Positions 1 through 8,372 of a stretch of DNA of 24,174 bases are shown one piece after another; within the stretch, counting starts at the first letter, position 1; each line of letters starts with the position of its first letter. The stretch lies in contig CANPPM010000004.1 in assembly GCA_947575935.1 (NCBI GenBank), positions 1 through 24,174 on the forward strand, written 5' to 3'. Made by a program: the position numbers and the translations under genes. This DNA is from an uncultured Butyricicoccus sp. (GTDB lineage Bacteria; Bacillota; Clostridia; Oscillospirales; Butyricicoccaceae). Under the pieces are notes generated by a model. That model worked only from the letters and a program-made list of their open reading frames with translations, did not search any database and had not been told where the DNA came from.

Positions 1-506
1 GTCAACTCGTCAATCAGCAGGATTGGGGGGCTGCAGACCAGCGCGCGTGCCAGTTCGACCCGGCGTACCTGGCCGATCGAGAGTTCGGCAGGGTAGTTTT
101 TCTGCACGTCGAGCATGCCGACCAGGGAGAGGGCTTTCTCGACGGCGGCATCAGACTCCCTGCGCAGCCCCCCTGATTGTGCGGCCAGATAAAGGTTATC
201 ATAAATCGTGCGCTTGCGGATCAGGCGGGTATCCTGCCAGACATAGCCGAAGGTGCGCCGCAGGCGGTAGCGGAAGGGGCCGAAGTAGCGGTTCATATTG
301 ACGTTATCCAGATAAGCCGTCCCTTTGTCCGGATTCAGGTCGCCGCCAAGCAGGCGTAGAATGGTGCTTTTGCCTGCGCCGCTGCTGCCGTTGAGAAAGA
401 CGAATTCGCCTTGCTGGATGGTAAGGTCGATATCCTGCACGGCCATCCGTTTTCTGCGTTCTACTTTAAAGTATTTGCTGACATCTTCCAATCGAAGCTC
501 CGGCAT
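1..506 (-). CDS. FtsE-like ABC transporter ATP-binding protein (3' part beyond the window)
   Basis: The reading frame opens at ATG 506-504 behind an AAGGAGT ribosome binding site (517-523) and runs out of the left edge after about 168 codons, so it is truncated by the window, not broken. Seen: Walker A GSSGAGKS at residues 40-47, a Q-loop in GYVWQDTRLI, the ABC signature LSIGQ, and a Walker B strand ILLIDE at the window edge. The FVFLNGSSGAGKST and VWQDTRLIRKRTIYDN stretches resemble FtsE, the cytosolic ATPase that with FtsX transmits energy to cell-wall hydrolases at division, more than a generic importer ATPase. An FtsX-like permease would be expected immediately to the left, outside the window. 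Other small ABC exporters (LolD/MacB type) share these motifs, so the family is sure and the FtsE assignment is moderate. Confidence 0.75.
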   Translation of the reverse strand, partial: MPELRLEDVSKYFKVERRKRMAVQDIDLTIQQGEFVFLNGSSGAGKSTILRLLGGDLNPDKGTAYLDNVNMNRYFGPFRYRLRRTFGYVWQDTRLIRKRTIYDNLYLAAQSGGLRRESDAAVEKALSLVGMLDVQKNYPAELSIGQVRRVELARALVCSPPILLIDEL

Positions 507-549
507 CTGATCGACACTCCTTAATTTACCCGCAGACTGTAATTGGGTA

Positions 550-579
550 TTGTGTAGCGCGGTACGGGTATGCTATAAT
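550..579 (+). promoter_or_regulatory. Sigma-A-type promoter for the C39-like gene
   Basis: A perfect TATAAT at 574-579 is preceded by TGC, giving an extended -10. A weak -35 TTGTGT lies at 550-555 with an 18-base spacer. Transcription would start near 586, leaving a leader of about 110 bases before the gene at 698. Assigned from sequence pattern only. Confidence 0.55.
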
Positions 580-637
580 AATAAGTAAGTTTTTCCGGAG
601 GGGACGGTAGATCCGGTTCCGAAAATCTCCACCTGTT

Positions 638-646
638 ATTATAACA
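638..646 (-). promoter_or_regulatory. Possible extended -10 for the FtsE-like gene
   Basis: On the minus strand TGTTATAAT (TATAAT at 643-638 with an upstream TG) forms an extended -10 reading toward the ABC ATPase. No convincing -35 is visible, and the leader to the start codon would be about 125 bases. It lies within the leader transcribed from the opposing promoter at 550-579, so the two divergent transcripts would overlap. Confidence 0.35.
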
Positions 647-697
647 CAGATTCTTGAAATAAGGAAGCCCGCAATCTTGTTGAATGAGGGAATAATC

Positions 698-1699
698 GTG
701 CGTCAAACCACTACAAAACCCCGCGTTTTGCACAAAAGAAGAAGGATCCTCCTTTCCGTCCTATTATTGGCGGCGCTTTGTTTGGGGATTACCGAGCTTG
801 CAGCCTGCCGGATTGCCGATCCGGAACTGTATGAGAAGGTAACTGCGCCTGCACGGGCATGCGCACGTCAGGTTTCGGCGGCGGCCCAAACGGCGGCCCA
901 TCATACGGTGCAGCTGGCGGCCGCGGCTGGGAAGGAGATTTCAGGCGCGGCCGGCGCAGCGTATGATACGATTGCCGCGTCGGCTGCCCGCGCGGCAAAG
1001 GCAATGGCGCAAAAGGCCGCCGCGCCGCAGAAACAGGCGGCCGGGCGCGGCGCAACGGACGCGCAGTTGGCGGGGCCGTCGCCGCTGGCCGCGCCCAAAG
1101 GGATGGTAGATGAATCGGTCAGCCATTTGGAAGGGCGCGCGGATCTGGAATTCCTGACTGGTGGCGGGATAGAGGTTATATATTATAATCAAGCGGATCC
1201 GCAGTGGTCGGCGGTCACATACGGTTCGGATCCGCTTAGCGGCTATGGTTGCGGTCCAACGGCCATGAGCATGGTCGTCTCCACGCTTTTGCAGACCCCG
1301 GTTGATCCGCAGCAGATGGCGGCGGAATGCGTGGAACATGGTTACTGGGCCAGGCGTTCTGGCTCCTATCTCTCTATTGTAGAGGGTATTTCGGCCGCTT
1401 ACGGACTGGAGTGTACGCCGATCCCGCCCGAACAGTTGGATACCAATAATTTGCTGCTCCACTTGTCCACGGGCGATTTGGTGGTAGCGCTTATGACCCG
1501 GGGACATTTTACAAACAGCGGCCACTTTATTGTACTGCGGGGTCTGACGCTGGAAGGAGAGATTCTGGTTGCCGACCCGGCAAGCCGTGAACGCAGCCTG
1601 ACCCCTTGGGATCTTTCACTGATTCTCTCGGAGCTTTCCCCCAGCCGTCACAACGGCGCGCCGCTCTGGCTAATTTCCGCACCTGCCGGGCTGGGATGA
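698..1699 (+). CDS. Secreted or lipid-anchored C39-family (papain-fold) peptidase-like protein
   Basis: About 333 residues from GTG 698, chosen for the GAGGG about 8 bases upstream; TTG 677 behind AAGGAAG (661-667) is the alternative. The N-terminus has a basic patch (HKRRR) and a hydrophobic segment at about 17-32, followed by LAAC (34-37), which could be a lipobox. Residues about 45-135 are a low-complexity Ala-rich stalk. Residues about 158-330 match the C39-like peptidase domain: YNQADPQW, then YGCGPTAMSM with the presumed catalytic Cys185, GHFIVLRG with His276, and VADPAS with Asp293, so a full Cys/His/Asp triad is present. Such proteins work outside the membrane on peptides or cell wall. 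It is divergent from an FtsE-like ATPase, a family that controls wall hydrolases, but a functional link is only inferred. The substrate is unknown. Confidence 0.75.
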   Translation: MRQTTTKPRVLHKRRRILLSVLLLAALCLGITELAACRIADPELYEKVTAPARACARQVSAAAQTAAHHTVQLAAAAGKEISGAAGAAYDTIAASAARAAKAMAQKAAAPQKQAAGRGATDAQLAGPSPLAAPKGMVDESVSHLEGRADLEFLTGGGIEVIYYNQADPQWSAVTYGSDPLSGYGCGPTAMSMVVSTLLQTPVDPQQMAAECVEHGYWARRSGSYLSIVEGISAAYGLECTPIPPEQLDTNNLLLHLSTGDLVVALMTRGHFTNSGHFIVLRGLTLEGEILVADPASRERSLTPWDLSLILSELSPSRHNGAPLWLISAPAGLG

Positions 1700-1769
1700 A
1701 TTATCCTTGGATAGCTTTTGAAATGGCGCCGTACCCGGCTCCTGCCGGGGCGCCCCGCCGCCGGTTTTT

Positions 1770-1790
1770 GAGCTGCTTTGCAGCTCTTTT
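1770..1790 (+). terminator. Rho-independent terminator after the C39-like gene
   Basis: GAGCTGC (1770-1776), loop TTT, GCAGCTC (1780-1786), then TTTT. A run of five T also precedes the stem. It lies 70 bases past the stop codon in the 294-base gap 1700-1993. A second, weaker hairpin with one G-T wobble (1810-1816 with 1825-1831, followed by GGTTTT) sits just downstream. Confidence 0.6.
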
Positions 1791-1936
1791 CCGCTGCGCC
1801 GGAAACGGAGGCAGGCTTCCTTTTGTCTGCCGGTTTTGAGATGGTCAGGCCCGTTGTGCCGGGCAATTTGCCGCGCTTTCCCTGTGGATGTAAAAATTTT
1901 TGCATTTCCCTACTATATTTTTTTGCGGCTGCGTAG

Positions 1937-1942
1937 TATAAT
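1937..1942 (+). promoter_or_regulatory. -10-like element upstream of the ParA gene
   Basis: TATAAT lies 52 bases before the TTG start of the ParA-like gene, in an AT-rich stretch (1885-1980) that contrasts with the GC-rich surroundings. No good -35 was found at 16-18 bases; the hexamer 17 bases upstream is TATATT. Weak evidence. Confidence 0.35.
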
Positions 1943-1993
1943 GGATTTGTATTATAGATTATTTTCTGAGTTTTTGTCAATGGAGGGGTTTTT

Positions 1994-2773
1994 TTGTCAA
2001 CGATCATTGCGGTAACAAACCAAAAGGGCGGCGTGGGGAAAACAACGACCTCCTCCTCTCTGCTCACGGCCCTCTACCAGCGCGGCGCGCGCGTCCTTGG
2101 CATCGACCTCGACCCGCAGGGGAGCCTGGGCTTTTGCCTGGGCCTTGACATCGAAAGCTGCGCGACTGTTTATGATGTTATGCGCGGGGATAAGTCCGTC
2201 AACGAAGTTATTGTGGAGACGGAATGCGGCGATATCCTGCCCTCAAATATTCTGCTGTCCGGCGCCGAATTGGAGTTCAACCGCCCGGGACGCGAGTTTA
2301 TGCTGAAAACACATCTCAATGAGCTGGATAACGAATATGATTTTATTATTATCGATACGCCGCCGGCGCTGAATGTCCTGACGGTCAATGCGTATGTCGC
2401 TGCAGACAGCCTGATTATTCCGATGGCCCCTGAAATTCTCAGCTTGCTCGGGGTTTCCCAGATTCGGGAAACAATTGATACGGTCCGGCGGCATTATAAT
2501 TCCAGACTGCGCGTGCTTGGGATTCTGCTCAATAAGTTTAACCCCCGCCTAAATTTGAACCGCGAGGTATTGGAGCTTTCCGAGCAGATCGCCGAACAGC
2601 TCGATAGCAAGGTATTCGGGGCTAAAATTCGCGCCAGCGTTTCGGTTGCAGAAGCGCCCGCCCATGGGGAGAGCGTGATTTCTTATGCCCCGCATTCCAA
2701 GCCTACTGCCGATTTTGAGGCGTTGGTGGACGAGCTTTGGGGTGAGGAATTCCCCCGCAGCTCCGCTGAATAA
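1994..2773 (+). CDS. ParA/Soj-family (MinD-type) partitioning ATPase, orphan
   Basis: 259 residues from a TTG start, chosen because GGAGG at 1982-1986 is 7 bases upstream and the protein then begins directly with the first beta strand. Seen: deviant Walker A KGGVGKTT at residues 11-18, switch I DLDPQG at about 38-43, and Walker B FIIIDTPPAL. This is the full ATP-sandwich dimer layout of ParA proteins, which form ATP-dependent dimers that bind DNA and position cargo: chromosome origins, plasmids, chemosensory arrays or flagella. No ParB gene or parS-like repeat was seen nearby, so this is probably not the main chromosomal Soj. Its partner is more likely the downstream ComFB-domain protein, 59 bases away with no terminator between. 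The family is certain; the cargo is unknown. Confidence 0.9.
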   Translation: MSTIIAVTNQKGGVGKTTTSSSLLTALYQRGARVLGIDLDPQGSLGFCLGLDIESCATVYDVMRGDKSVNEVIVETECGDILPSNILLSGAELEFNRPGREFMLKTHLNELDNEYDFIIIDTPPALNVLTVNAYVAADSLIIPMAPEILSLLGVSQIRETIDTVRRHYNSRLRVLGILLNKFNPRLNLNREVLELSEQIAEQLDSKVFGAKIRASVSVAEAPAHGESVISYAPHSKPTADFEALVDELWGEEFPRSSAE

Positions 2774-2832
2774 GGCGTTATTTTGCAACTTATCCGCCCG
2801 CCGTTCCCGGGCCTGAAGGAGGATCATAAATC

Positions 2833-3879
2833 ATGGCTTCAAAGAAGGATAAAAACAATAAAAGTACCAAAACGGCGCATGTGTTAAATTTGATCACGAC
2901 ACCTGCGCAGCGTCAGGCTGCCGCCCAGAAACAAGAGGAGACGGAGCCTGCGCCTGGGGCTGCAGCGTCTGCCGTTCCAGTCGCGTCCGGACGGCCTCTG
3001 ACGCCGCCGGTCATTGAGGTCGCGCACAGCCAGGATGAAAAAATAGCGGATCAGATTCGTTCTGCCCTGACCGACGAACTTGCGCAGTTGGCGGAGGAGC
3101 CGGAGGCTTTTGCTGCCCCTGCTGCGGCGTCAGTTGTGCCTGCCGGGGGGACAACGTCAGAAGACCGCGCGCCTGCAGCAGAAACCGCGTCTGCGGCGGC
3201 TGCAGCGGGCGGAGAGGCCGCGCCCGAAGACTGTGTGCCTGCAGCAGAAACCGCGTCTGCGGCGGCTGCAGCGGGTGGAGAGGCCGCGCCCGAAGACCGC
3301 GCGCCTGCAGCAGAGACCGCGCCTGCGGTGGCTGCAGCGGGCGGAGAGGCCGCGCCCGAAGACCGCGCGCCTGCAGCAGAGACCGCGCCTGCGGCGGCTG
3401 CAGCGGGCGGAGAGGCCGCGCCCGAAGACCGCGCGCCTGCAGCAGAGACCGCGCCTGCGGCGGAGATTGCTGGCGCAGTGCCGGTGAAGACGGAGGATGC
3501 GCCTCCGGTTTGGATCGAGCCGGTACATACGGGATCCGTTGCAGCGGCAGGTTCGTCTGAGTCAGCACGGTTCTCGTTTCATGGCCCTGCGCCTGCGCCG
3601 CATTCGGGCAGTGATCTGATGTATGTCAATATTATGCAGACCATGGTTGAGGCGATGGCGCCACGCTATATTAAAATGTTTGGCGTTTGTAAATGTTCCC
3701 GTTGCGCGGCCGATGTGAAGGCGCTGACGCTGACCAATCTTGCGCCTAAATATGCGGTATTTCACCGGCGGGATCGGATTCCGATGCTGACTGTCTATGA
3801 GAACCGTTATGGCAGCCTAATCGCCGCCCAGCTGACAAAAGCATGCAGCATTGTGAAAATCAATCCGCATCATCGATAA
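2833..3879 (+). CDS. Ala/Pro/Glu repeat protein with C-terminal ComFB domain
   Basis: 348 residues; AAGGAGGA at 2816-2823 is 9 bases before the ATG. The N-terminus is basic (ASKKDKNNKSTK), and residues about 30-255 are low-complexity and rich in Ala, Pro and Glu, including 4.5 near-identical 22-residue repeats. The last 90 residues (about 259-348) resemble the late-competence ComFB family: VNIMQTMVEAM, GVCKCSRCAADVKALTLTNL with Cys286, Cys288 and Cys291 as likely metal ligands, LAPKYAV, and the terminal INPHH. Some ComFB proteins have been described as c-di-GMP receptors and others are tied to motility or competence regulation; the role here is not known. It follows the ParA-like gene and ends in a terminator, so the two form a unit. 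The long acidic tether resembles linkers that join a ParA cargo adaptor to its partner, which is inference. Confidence 0.75.
   Translation: MASKKDKNNKSTKTAHVLNLITTPAQRQAAAQKQEETEPAPGAAASAVPVASGRPLTPPVIEVAHSQDEKIADQIRSALTDELAQLAEEPEAFAAPAAASVVPAGGTTSEDRAPAAETASAAAAAGGEAAPEDCVPAAETASAAAAAGGEAAPEDRAPAAETAPAVAAAGGEAAPEDRAPAAETAPAAAAAGGEAAPEDRAPAAETAPAAEIAGAVPVKTEDAPPVWIEPVHTGSVAAAGSSESARFSFHGPAPAPHSGSDLMYVNIMQTMVEAMAPRYIKMFGVCKCSRCAADVKALTLTNLAPKYAVFHRRDRIPMLTVYENRYGSLIAAQLTKACSIVKINPHHR
3166..3462 (+). repeat. 66-bp in-frame tandem repeat, about 4.5 copies
   Basis: Copies begin at 3166, 3232, 3298 and 3364, with a partial copy from 3430. Each encodes 22 residues of the form RAPAAETA(S/P)A(A)5GGEAAPED. 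Copies differ by a few substitutions: the second begins CV instead of RA, and copies one and two read TAS where later ones read TAP. The unit is a multiple of three, so copy-number change would keep the frame and vary the tether length. Confidence 0.95.
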
Positions 3880-3884
3880 ATCAT

Positions 3885-3912
3885 AGAAAGCCCGCTTGCA
3901 AGCGGGCTTTCT
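3885..3912 (+). terminator. Terminator after the ParA-ComFB unit
   Basis: A perfect 28-base inverted repeat: 14-base arms at 3885-3898 and 3899-3912, effective loop TTGCAA, with stem core AAGCCCGC/GCGGGCTT ending in TTTCT. It lies 6 bases after the ComFB-gene stop codon. There is an A-tract on the left side too, but no gene on the other strand needs it. Confidence 0.85.
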
Positions 3913-3950
3913 GCGTGCCTCAAAGCCGCCCGGCAGCGGGACGGAACGTG

Positions 3951-3979
3951 TTGGGAAAAGGGACGGGGCGGCGGACAAT
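3951..3979 (+). promoter_or_regulatory. Possible promoter for tag
   Basis: TTGGGA (3951-3956), a 17-base spacer, then GACAAT (3974-3979), 25 bases before the ATG. Both hexamers are imperfect. It is supported mainly by its position just downstream of a terminator. Confidence 0.3.
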
Positions 3980-4003
3980 CAATGAATTGAAAGGAGACGG
4001 AAG

Positions 4004-4606
4004 ATGGAAGATCTGCATCGATGTGAATGGGCGGGGGAGGACCCGCTTTTGACCGCGTATCATGACAACGAATGGGGAAGGCCGGTGCATGACGACGGCC
4101 GGCTTTTTGAGATGCTGATTTTGGAAGGGATGCAGGCAGGGCTGTCCTGGATTACGGTTCTGCGGAAACGGGAAGCGTTTCGCGCTGCATTTGACGGTTT
4201 TTCTCCGGAGGCCGTCGCAGGCTATGGAGAAGCAAAGATTGAAGAACTGATGGAAAATCGCGGGATTATTCGAAACCGGCGCAAAATCGTGGCGGCAATT
4301 GAGAATGCGAAATCCTTCCTGCAGATTCAACAGGAATACGGCAGTTTTGACGCCTTTCTTTGGCGGTATGTGGAAGACAGACCGGAGATCCATCATTTCA
4401 CATGCATGAAGGAATTACCCGCCGTTTCTCCGCTTTCGGAACGGCTCAGCCGGGATTTGCGGAGACGCGGGTTTCGGTTTGTCGGACCGACGATTCTGTA
4501 TTCCTTTATGCAGGCGGTCGGTATGGTAGACGATCATACCGTATGCTGCCCTTGCCATACGGAGAACCGCCGTCGGGAAGAGACTCCACCCCTTGGCGGC
4601 GTGTAA
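4004..4606 (+). CDS. tag: DNA-3-methyladenine glycosylase I
   Basis: 200 residues, close to the usual 185-200. AAAGGAGA lies about 8 bases before the ATG. Tag removes 3-methyladenine from alkylated DNA and starts base-excision repair in the cytoplasm. Seen: CEW at 7-9, YHDNEWG at 19-25, LEGMQAGLSWITVL at 40-53, including Glu41 and Trp49 that correspond to the base-pocket residues Glu38 and Trp46 of the E. coli enzyme, and HTVCC near the C-terminus. The zinc-snap ligands of the family are all present (Cys7, His20, His178, Cys182). The C-terminal 15 residues (ENRRREETPPLGGV) extend past the family core. The gene appears to be its own unit between the terminator at 3885-3912 and yqfC. Confidence 0.95.
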   Translation: MEDLHRCEWAGEDPLLTAYHDNEWGRPVHDDGRLFEMLILEGMQAGLSWITVLRKREAFRAAFDGFSPEAVAGYGEAKIEELMENRGIIRNRRKIVAAIENAKSFLQIQQEYGSFDAFLWRYVEDRPEIHHFTCMKELPAVSPLSERLSRDLRRRGFRFVGPTILYSFMQAVGMVDDHTVCCPCHTENRRREETPPLGGV

Positions 4607-4658
4607 TCTGCCGTTCGTTCCGGCTTGTGTGTGAAGGTTCTGCCTGCGCAGATGTCCG

Positions 4659-4666
4659 CATAGAAT
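4659..4666 (+). promoter_or_regulatory. Possible sigma-E-like -10 before yqfC
   Basis: CATAGAAT resembles the -10 element used by the mother-cell sigma factor SigE (CATA followed by AT-rich bases) and lies 24 bases before the yqfC ATG. The expected -35 about 14 bases upstream is not convincing (GTTCTGC). It is suggested only because yqfC/yqfD belong to the SigE regulon in Bacillus. Confidence 0.2.
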
Positions 4667-4690
4667 GGGCAGAGGGAAAGGAGTCTGGTT

Positions 4691-4960
4691 ATGGGCTTAG
4701 GCGAACAACTGCGGCGGCAGGCGGGCGACAGTTTTTTGGCTGAGGATTTGAATCTGCTGATGCCGCGTGTTGAGATCTGGGGGGACCGGCGGGTATCTGT
4801 CGAGAACCACGAGGGAATCCTAGAATATGGGCGCGAGGTTATGCGGATTAAATGCGGTAAGATGGTGGTCAAGATCAGTGGAGAGGAGCTTGAGCTGCGC
4901 AATGCCACTCTGACCGACCTGGCGGTGACCGGACGGATTATCAGCGTCGAGCTGCTGTGA
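4691..4960 (+). CDS. yqfC: Sporulation protein YqfC
   Basis: 89 residues, matching the small YqfC/YabP family in length and layout. AAAGGAG at 4677-4683 is 7 bases before the ATG. Seen: the family pattern of short beta strands MPRVEIWGDRRVSVENHEGIL, then YGREVMRIKCGKMVVKISGEELEL and a terminal GRIISVEL. YqfC is made in the mother cell during sporulation; its molecular role is poorly defined. The gene is directly followed by yqfD (58-base gap), the conserved neighbour in spore formers. This pair is the main evidence that the organism can, or recently could, sporulate. Confidence 0.9.
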   Translation: MGLGEQLRRQAGDSFLAEDLNLLMPRVEIWGDRRVSVENHEGILEYGREVMRIKCGKMVVKISGEELELRNATLTDLAVTGRIISVELL

Positions 4961-5018
4961 CTGCGGCGGTCCTGCGGCGTGTCTCAGGGCCGGGGGAAAG
5001 CAGAAAGGAGGGGGTTGC

Positions 5019-6251
5019 ATGCTGAAGCGGCTGCTGCGAAGCGCGGGGGGAGAGGTGCGCGTCCGGGTAACCGGTACGCCGCTGGAGCGTTTTCTGAACC
5101 TGTGCCTGCGTGAAGAAGTCCGGCTTCGGGCGTTGGAGCGGCAGGATTGGGACCGGATGGAGTGTACGCTTACGCTCCATGACTTTCGAAGGCTGCGCCC
5201 CAAAATGGGACGGACCGGCTGCCGTGTTCATATCCTGCGGCGGGAGGGGCTGCCCTTTCTTCTGCGCTTGATGCGAAAGCGTATCGTGTTCAGCACAGGT
5301 TTTTTGGCGCTTGCTGGGGTACTGTGGGCACTGCAGAGCCATTTATGGATTTTGGAGCTGAAAACGCCGCCGGGGGTCTCGTCTGCTGAGTTGTCAAGGG
5401 CGCTTGCTGAGGAGGGCGTTTCGGTGGGCATGCGGCTGGATGACTTCGACGACCGTGCGGTCCAGCGGCGGCTGATGCTGAAAATGGACAGCATTTCGTA
5501 TGTGACGTTCAACCGGATTGGAAATCATATGATTGTGGAGGCGCATGCCAAGCAGGAGCACGAGCCGCCGCGCGATGACAGCGGTATCACTTCGGTTGTC
5601 GCGCGCAGGGCGGGGCAGATCGTGCGCGTCACCCCGACCGGCGGCTGGCCGGTCGTCAAGGCAGGGGATATTGTTGCGACGGGTGAAAAGCTGATTGATG
5701 CGCTGATGCCGCCTTCCCGCGATATAGAGGGGCTGACGCCTAGATTGACTTGGTCGGGCGGTGAAGTGATCGCGCGGACCTGGTATCAAAACGTCATTTT
5801 GCGGCCTATGACTGTCCTGCATAAGCAATATACCGGGAAAACGACAACGCAGTACGCGCTGATTTGGGGAAAACACCGGATAAATTTGTATTTAGGGAGT
5901 GGAATTTGTGGGGCCGGTTGTGATAAAATAATAGAGGTAAACTACCTGTCGGTTACCGATGGCCTGACGCTGCCGGTCGCGCTGGTGCGACAGACCTACC
6001 GTTGGTACGAACCGGCGCCGTTTGTGCAAGAGGAGGAAGCGCTGCGGCAGGAAGTGGAGGCCCGCGCGCTCGAAGCGTTGGCGGGGGAGGTGCGCGGCGA
6101 AATTACTTCGCATACAGCGGCTGCTCGAATCACCGAAGCGGGCGCGCTGGAGGTTCGTTTTTCTGCCGAGGCCTTAGAGGATATCGGGGAGGTCGTCGAG
6201 GATGGGCAGACGCTTCCGCCGCCTGAGGGGGAGGCCGCGGGACAGGAGTAG
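5019..6251 (+). CDS. yqfD: Sporulation protein YqfD
   Basis: 410 residues; the ribosome binding site AGAAAGGAGG is close upstream of the ATG. The protein has a cytoplasmic N-terminal region of about 85 residues (LERFLNLCLREEVRL...DFRRLRPKMGRTGCRVHI), one clear membrane segment at about 89-111, then an extracytoplasmic region. That region has the family features GVSVGMRLDDFD, ISYVTFNRIGNHMIVEAHAK, SVVARRAGQIVRVTPTGGWPVVKAGDIVATGEKLI and a C-terminal FSAEALEDIGEV. YqfD is a mother-cell sporulation membrane protein of unknown biochemistry. It is coupled to yqfC upstream, and phoH follows after 98 bases. The length is normal and nothing looks broken. Confidence 0.93.
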   Translation: MLKRLLRSAGGEVRVRVTGTPLERFLNLCLREEVRLRALERQDWDRMECTLTLHDFRRLRPKMGRTGCRVHILRREGLPFLLRLMRKRIVFSTGFLALAGVLWALQSHLWILELKTPPGVSSAELSRALAEEGVSVGMRLDDFDDRAVQRRLMLKMDSISYVTFNRIGNHMIVEAHAKQEHEPPRDDSGITSVVARRAGQIVRVTPTGGWPVVKAGDIVATGEKLIDALMPPSRDIEGLTPRLTWSGGEVIARTWYQNVILRPMTVLHKQYTGKTTTQYALIWGKHRINLYLGSGICGAGCDKIIEVNYLSVTDGLTLPVALVRQTYRWYEPAPFVQEEEALRQEVEARALEALAGEVRGEITSHTAAARITEAGALEVRFSAEALEDIGEVVEDGQTLPPPEGEAAGQE

Positions 6252-6349
6252 CTGCGGGCATCCGGCGGGGCCGTATGTCCCGGACCCTGCTTCCGCCGCC
6301 CCCATACAAGAATGCGGATCTAAAATCCCGGAAAGGGAAGGAATGTTTT

Positions 6350-7371
<1,022 letters not shown>

Positions 7372-7375
<4 letters not shown>

Positions 7376-7863
7376 ATGCGTGGATACGAGTAACGGCAGA
7401 GGCGGCTGTACCAGAAGAAGGCGAGGTCTGCGCGCTGATCACCCGCTGTGCCGAGGCGGTACTGGCGCGGGAGGATCTTGATTTTCCTGTATTTATTGAT
7501 GTGACCCTTGTTGGGGATGAGGAGATCCGCCGTCTGAACACGGAATACCGGGGGAAGGACGCCGTGACGGATGTACTGTCTTTTCCGATGTATGATTTCT
7601 GCAATGGCAGGCCGCAGGAGCCACTGGAGAAGGATCCGGAAAGCGGGCGGGTGATGCTGGGCGATATGATCCTGAACTATGACCGTGCGGTACAGCAGGC
7701 GGAAGCGTATGGGCATTCTCCCGCACGAGAGTGCGGGTACTTATCGGTGCACTCGGTGCTGCATCTATTGGGGTATGACCACGAGCGGGACGAGCCCGAC
7801 CGGCGGCTTATGCGGCGCAGGGAGGAGGCCGCGCTTACGGCGCTTGGCTTGACGCGCACATGA
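7372..7863 (+). CDS. ybeY: Endoribonuclease YbeY, rRNA maturation factor
   Basis: 163 residues. The start overlaps the phoH stop as ATGA. YbeY is a zinc-dependent single-strand endoribonuclease in 16S rRNA 3'-end maturation and ribosome quality control. Seen: TDVLSFPM at 66-73, GDMILN at 97-102, and the zinc motif H-x3-H-x5-H as HSVLHLLGYDH (His127, His131, His137) followed by the conserved glutamate-rich helix MRRREE. An insertion-like stretch CNGRPQEPLEKDPESGR (77-93) sits between FPMYDF and VMLGD, where family members vary. Confidence 0.95.
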
Positions 7864-8318
7864 ACCGGGAAATTCGTAAGCTGCGGCAGAGCTTTGCCTG
7901 TGCCTTCCGCGGCGTACTGTCCTGCCTGCGTACAGAGCGTAATTTTCGCATCCATATTACAGCGGCTGTTTATGTGAGCGTGCTGGCGCTGTCCGGCAGG
8001 CTGGAGGTGGTGCGGTGCGCCGTGCTGTGCCTCTGTTTTGCGGGCATGATGTCGGCAGAACTGCTCAATACTGCAATTGAGCGGCTGTGCGACCGTCAGG
8101 TCGTCGGATATGACAAGTTGGTTCGAGAGGCGAAGGACATTGCAGCGGCAGCTGTCGTCGTGTGCGCCGGATTCTGCGTGGCGGTGGGCGCGTTGTTTTT
8201 TCTGCGGGAGGGCGCGTTTTGGACGGCACTGGCTTTTTTTGAGCAGCGGCCGTGGGCAGCAGGCCTGCTGTTCGCTTCGGTTCCGGCGGCGCTGCTGTTT
8301 GTCTTCCGGTTTCACTGA
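7860..8318 (+). CDS. dgkA: Diacylglycerol/undecaprenol kinase family membrane protein
   Basis: 152 residues; the ATG overlaps the ybeY stop by 4 bases. Seen: the entry motif RTERNFRIH at 24-32, AELLNTAIERLCD at 66-78 with the catalytic and metal-binding glutamates, and KDIAAAAV at 92-99; three hydrophobic helices are recognisable up to about residue 118. In Gram-positive bacteria this family phosphorylates undecaprenol (or diacylglycerol) at the inner face of the membrane and feeds cell-wall lipid carrier recycling. The C-terminus from about 119 has an extra hydrophobic helix (AAGLLFASVPAALLFVF), making it longer than the common 120-130 residue forms. A PAP2-type phosphatase domain was looked for and not found. 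Confidence 0.92.
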   Translation: MNREIRKLRQSFACAFRGVLSCLRTERNFRIHITAAVYVSVLALSGRLEVVRCAVLCLCFAGMMSAELLNTAIERLCDRQVVGYDKLVREAKDIAAAAVVVCAGFCVAVGALFFLREGAFWTALAFFEQRPWAAGLLFASVPAALLFVFRFH

Positions 8319-8372
8319 GGGCGGCCGGGCCCTGAAGTCGTGCGTTAAGATCTGATGATGAGGAATGAAGTT

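Noticed and set aside
3011..3568. Minus-strand and alternate plus-strand frames through the 66-bp repeats
   Set aside because: The repeat unit is a multiple of three and GC-rich, so all frames stay open; products are repetitive Arg/Leu/Pro strings without start context.
7860..8318. A fused PAP2 phosphatase in the DgkA-family protein
   Set aside because: The C-terminus has only one extra hydrophobic helix and none of the PAP2 phosphatase motifs.
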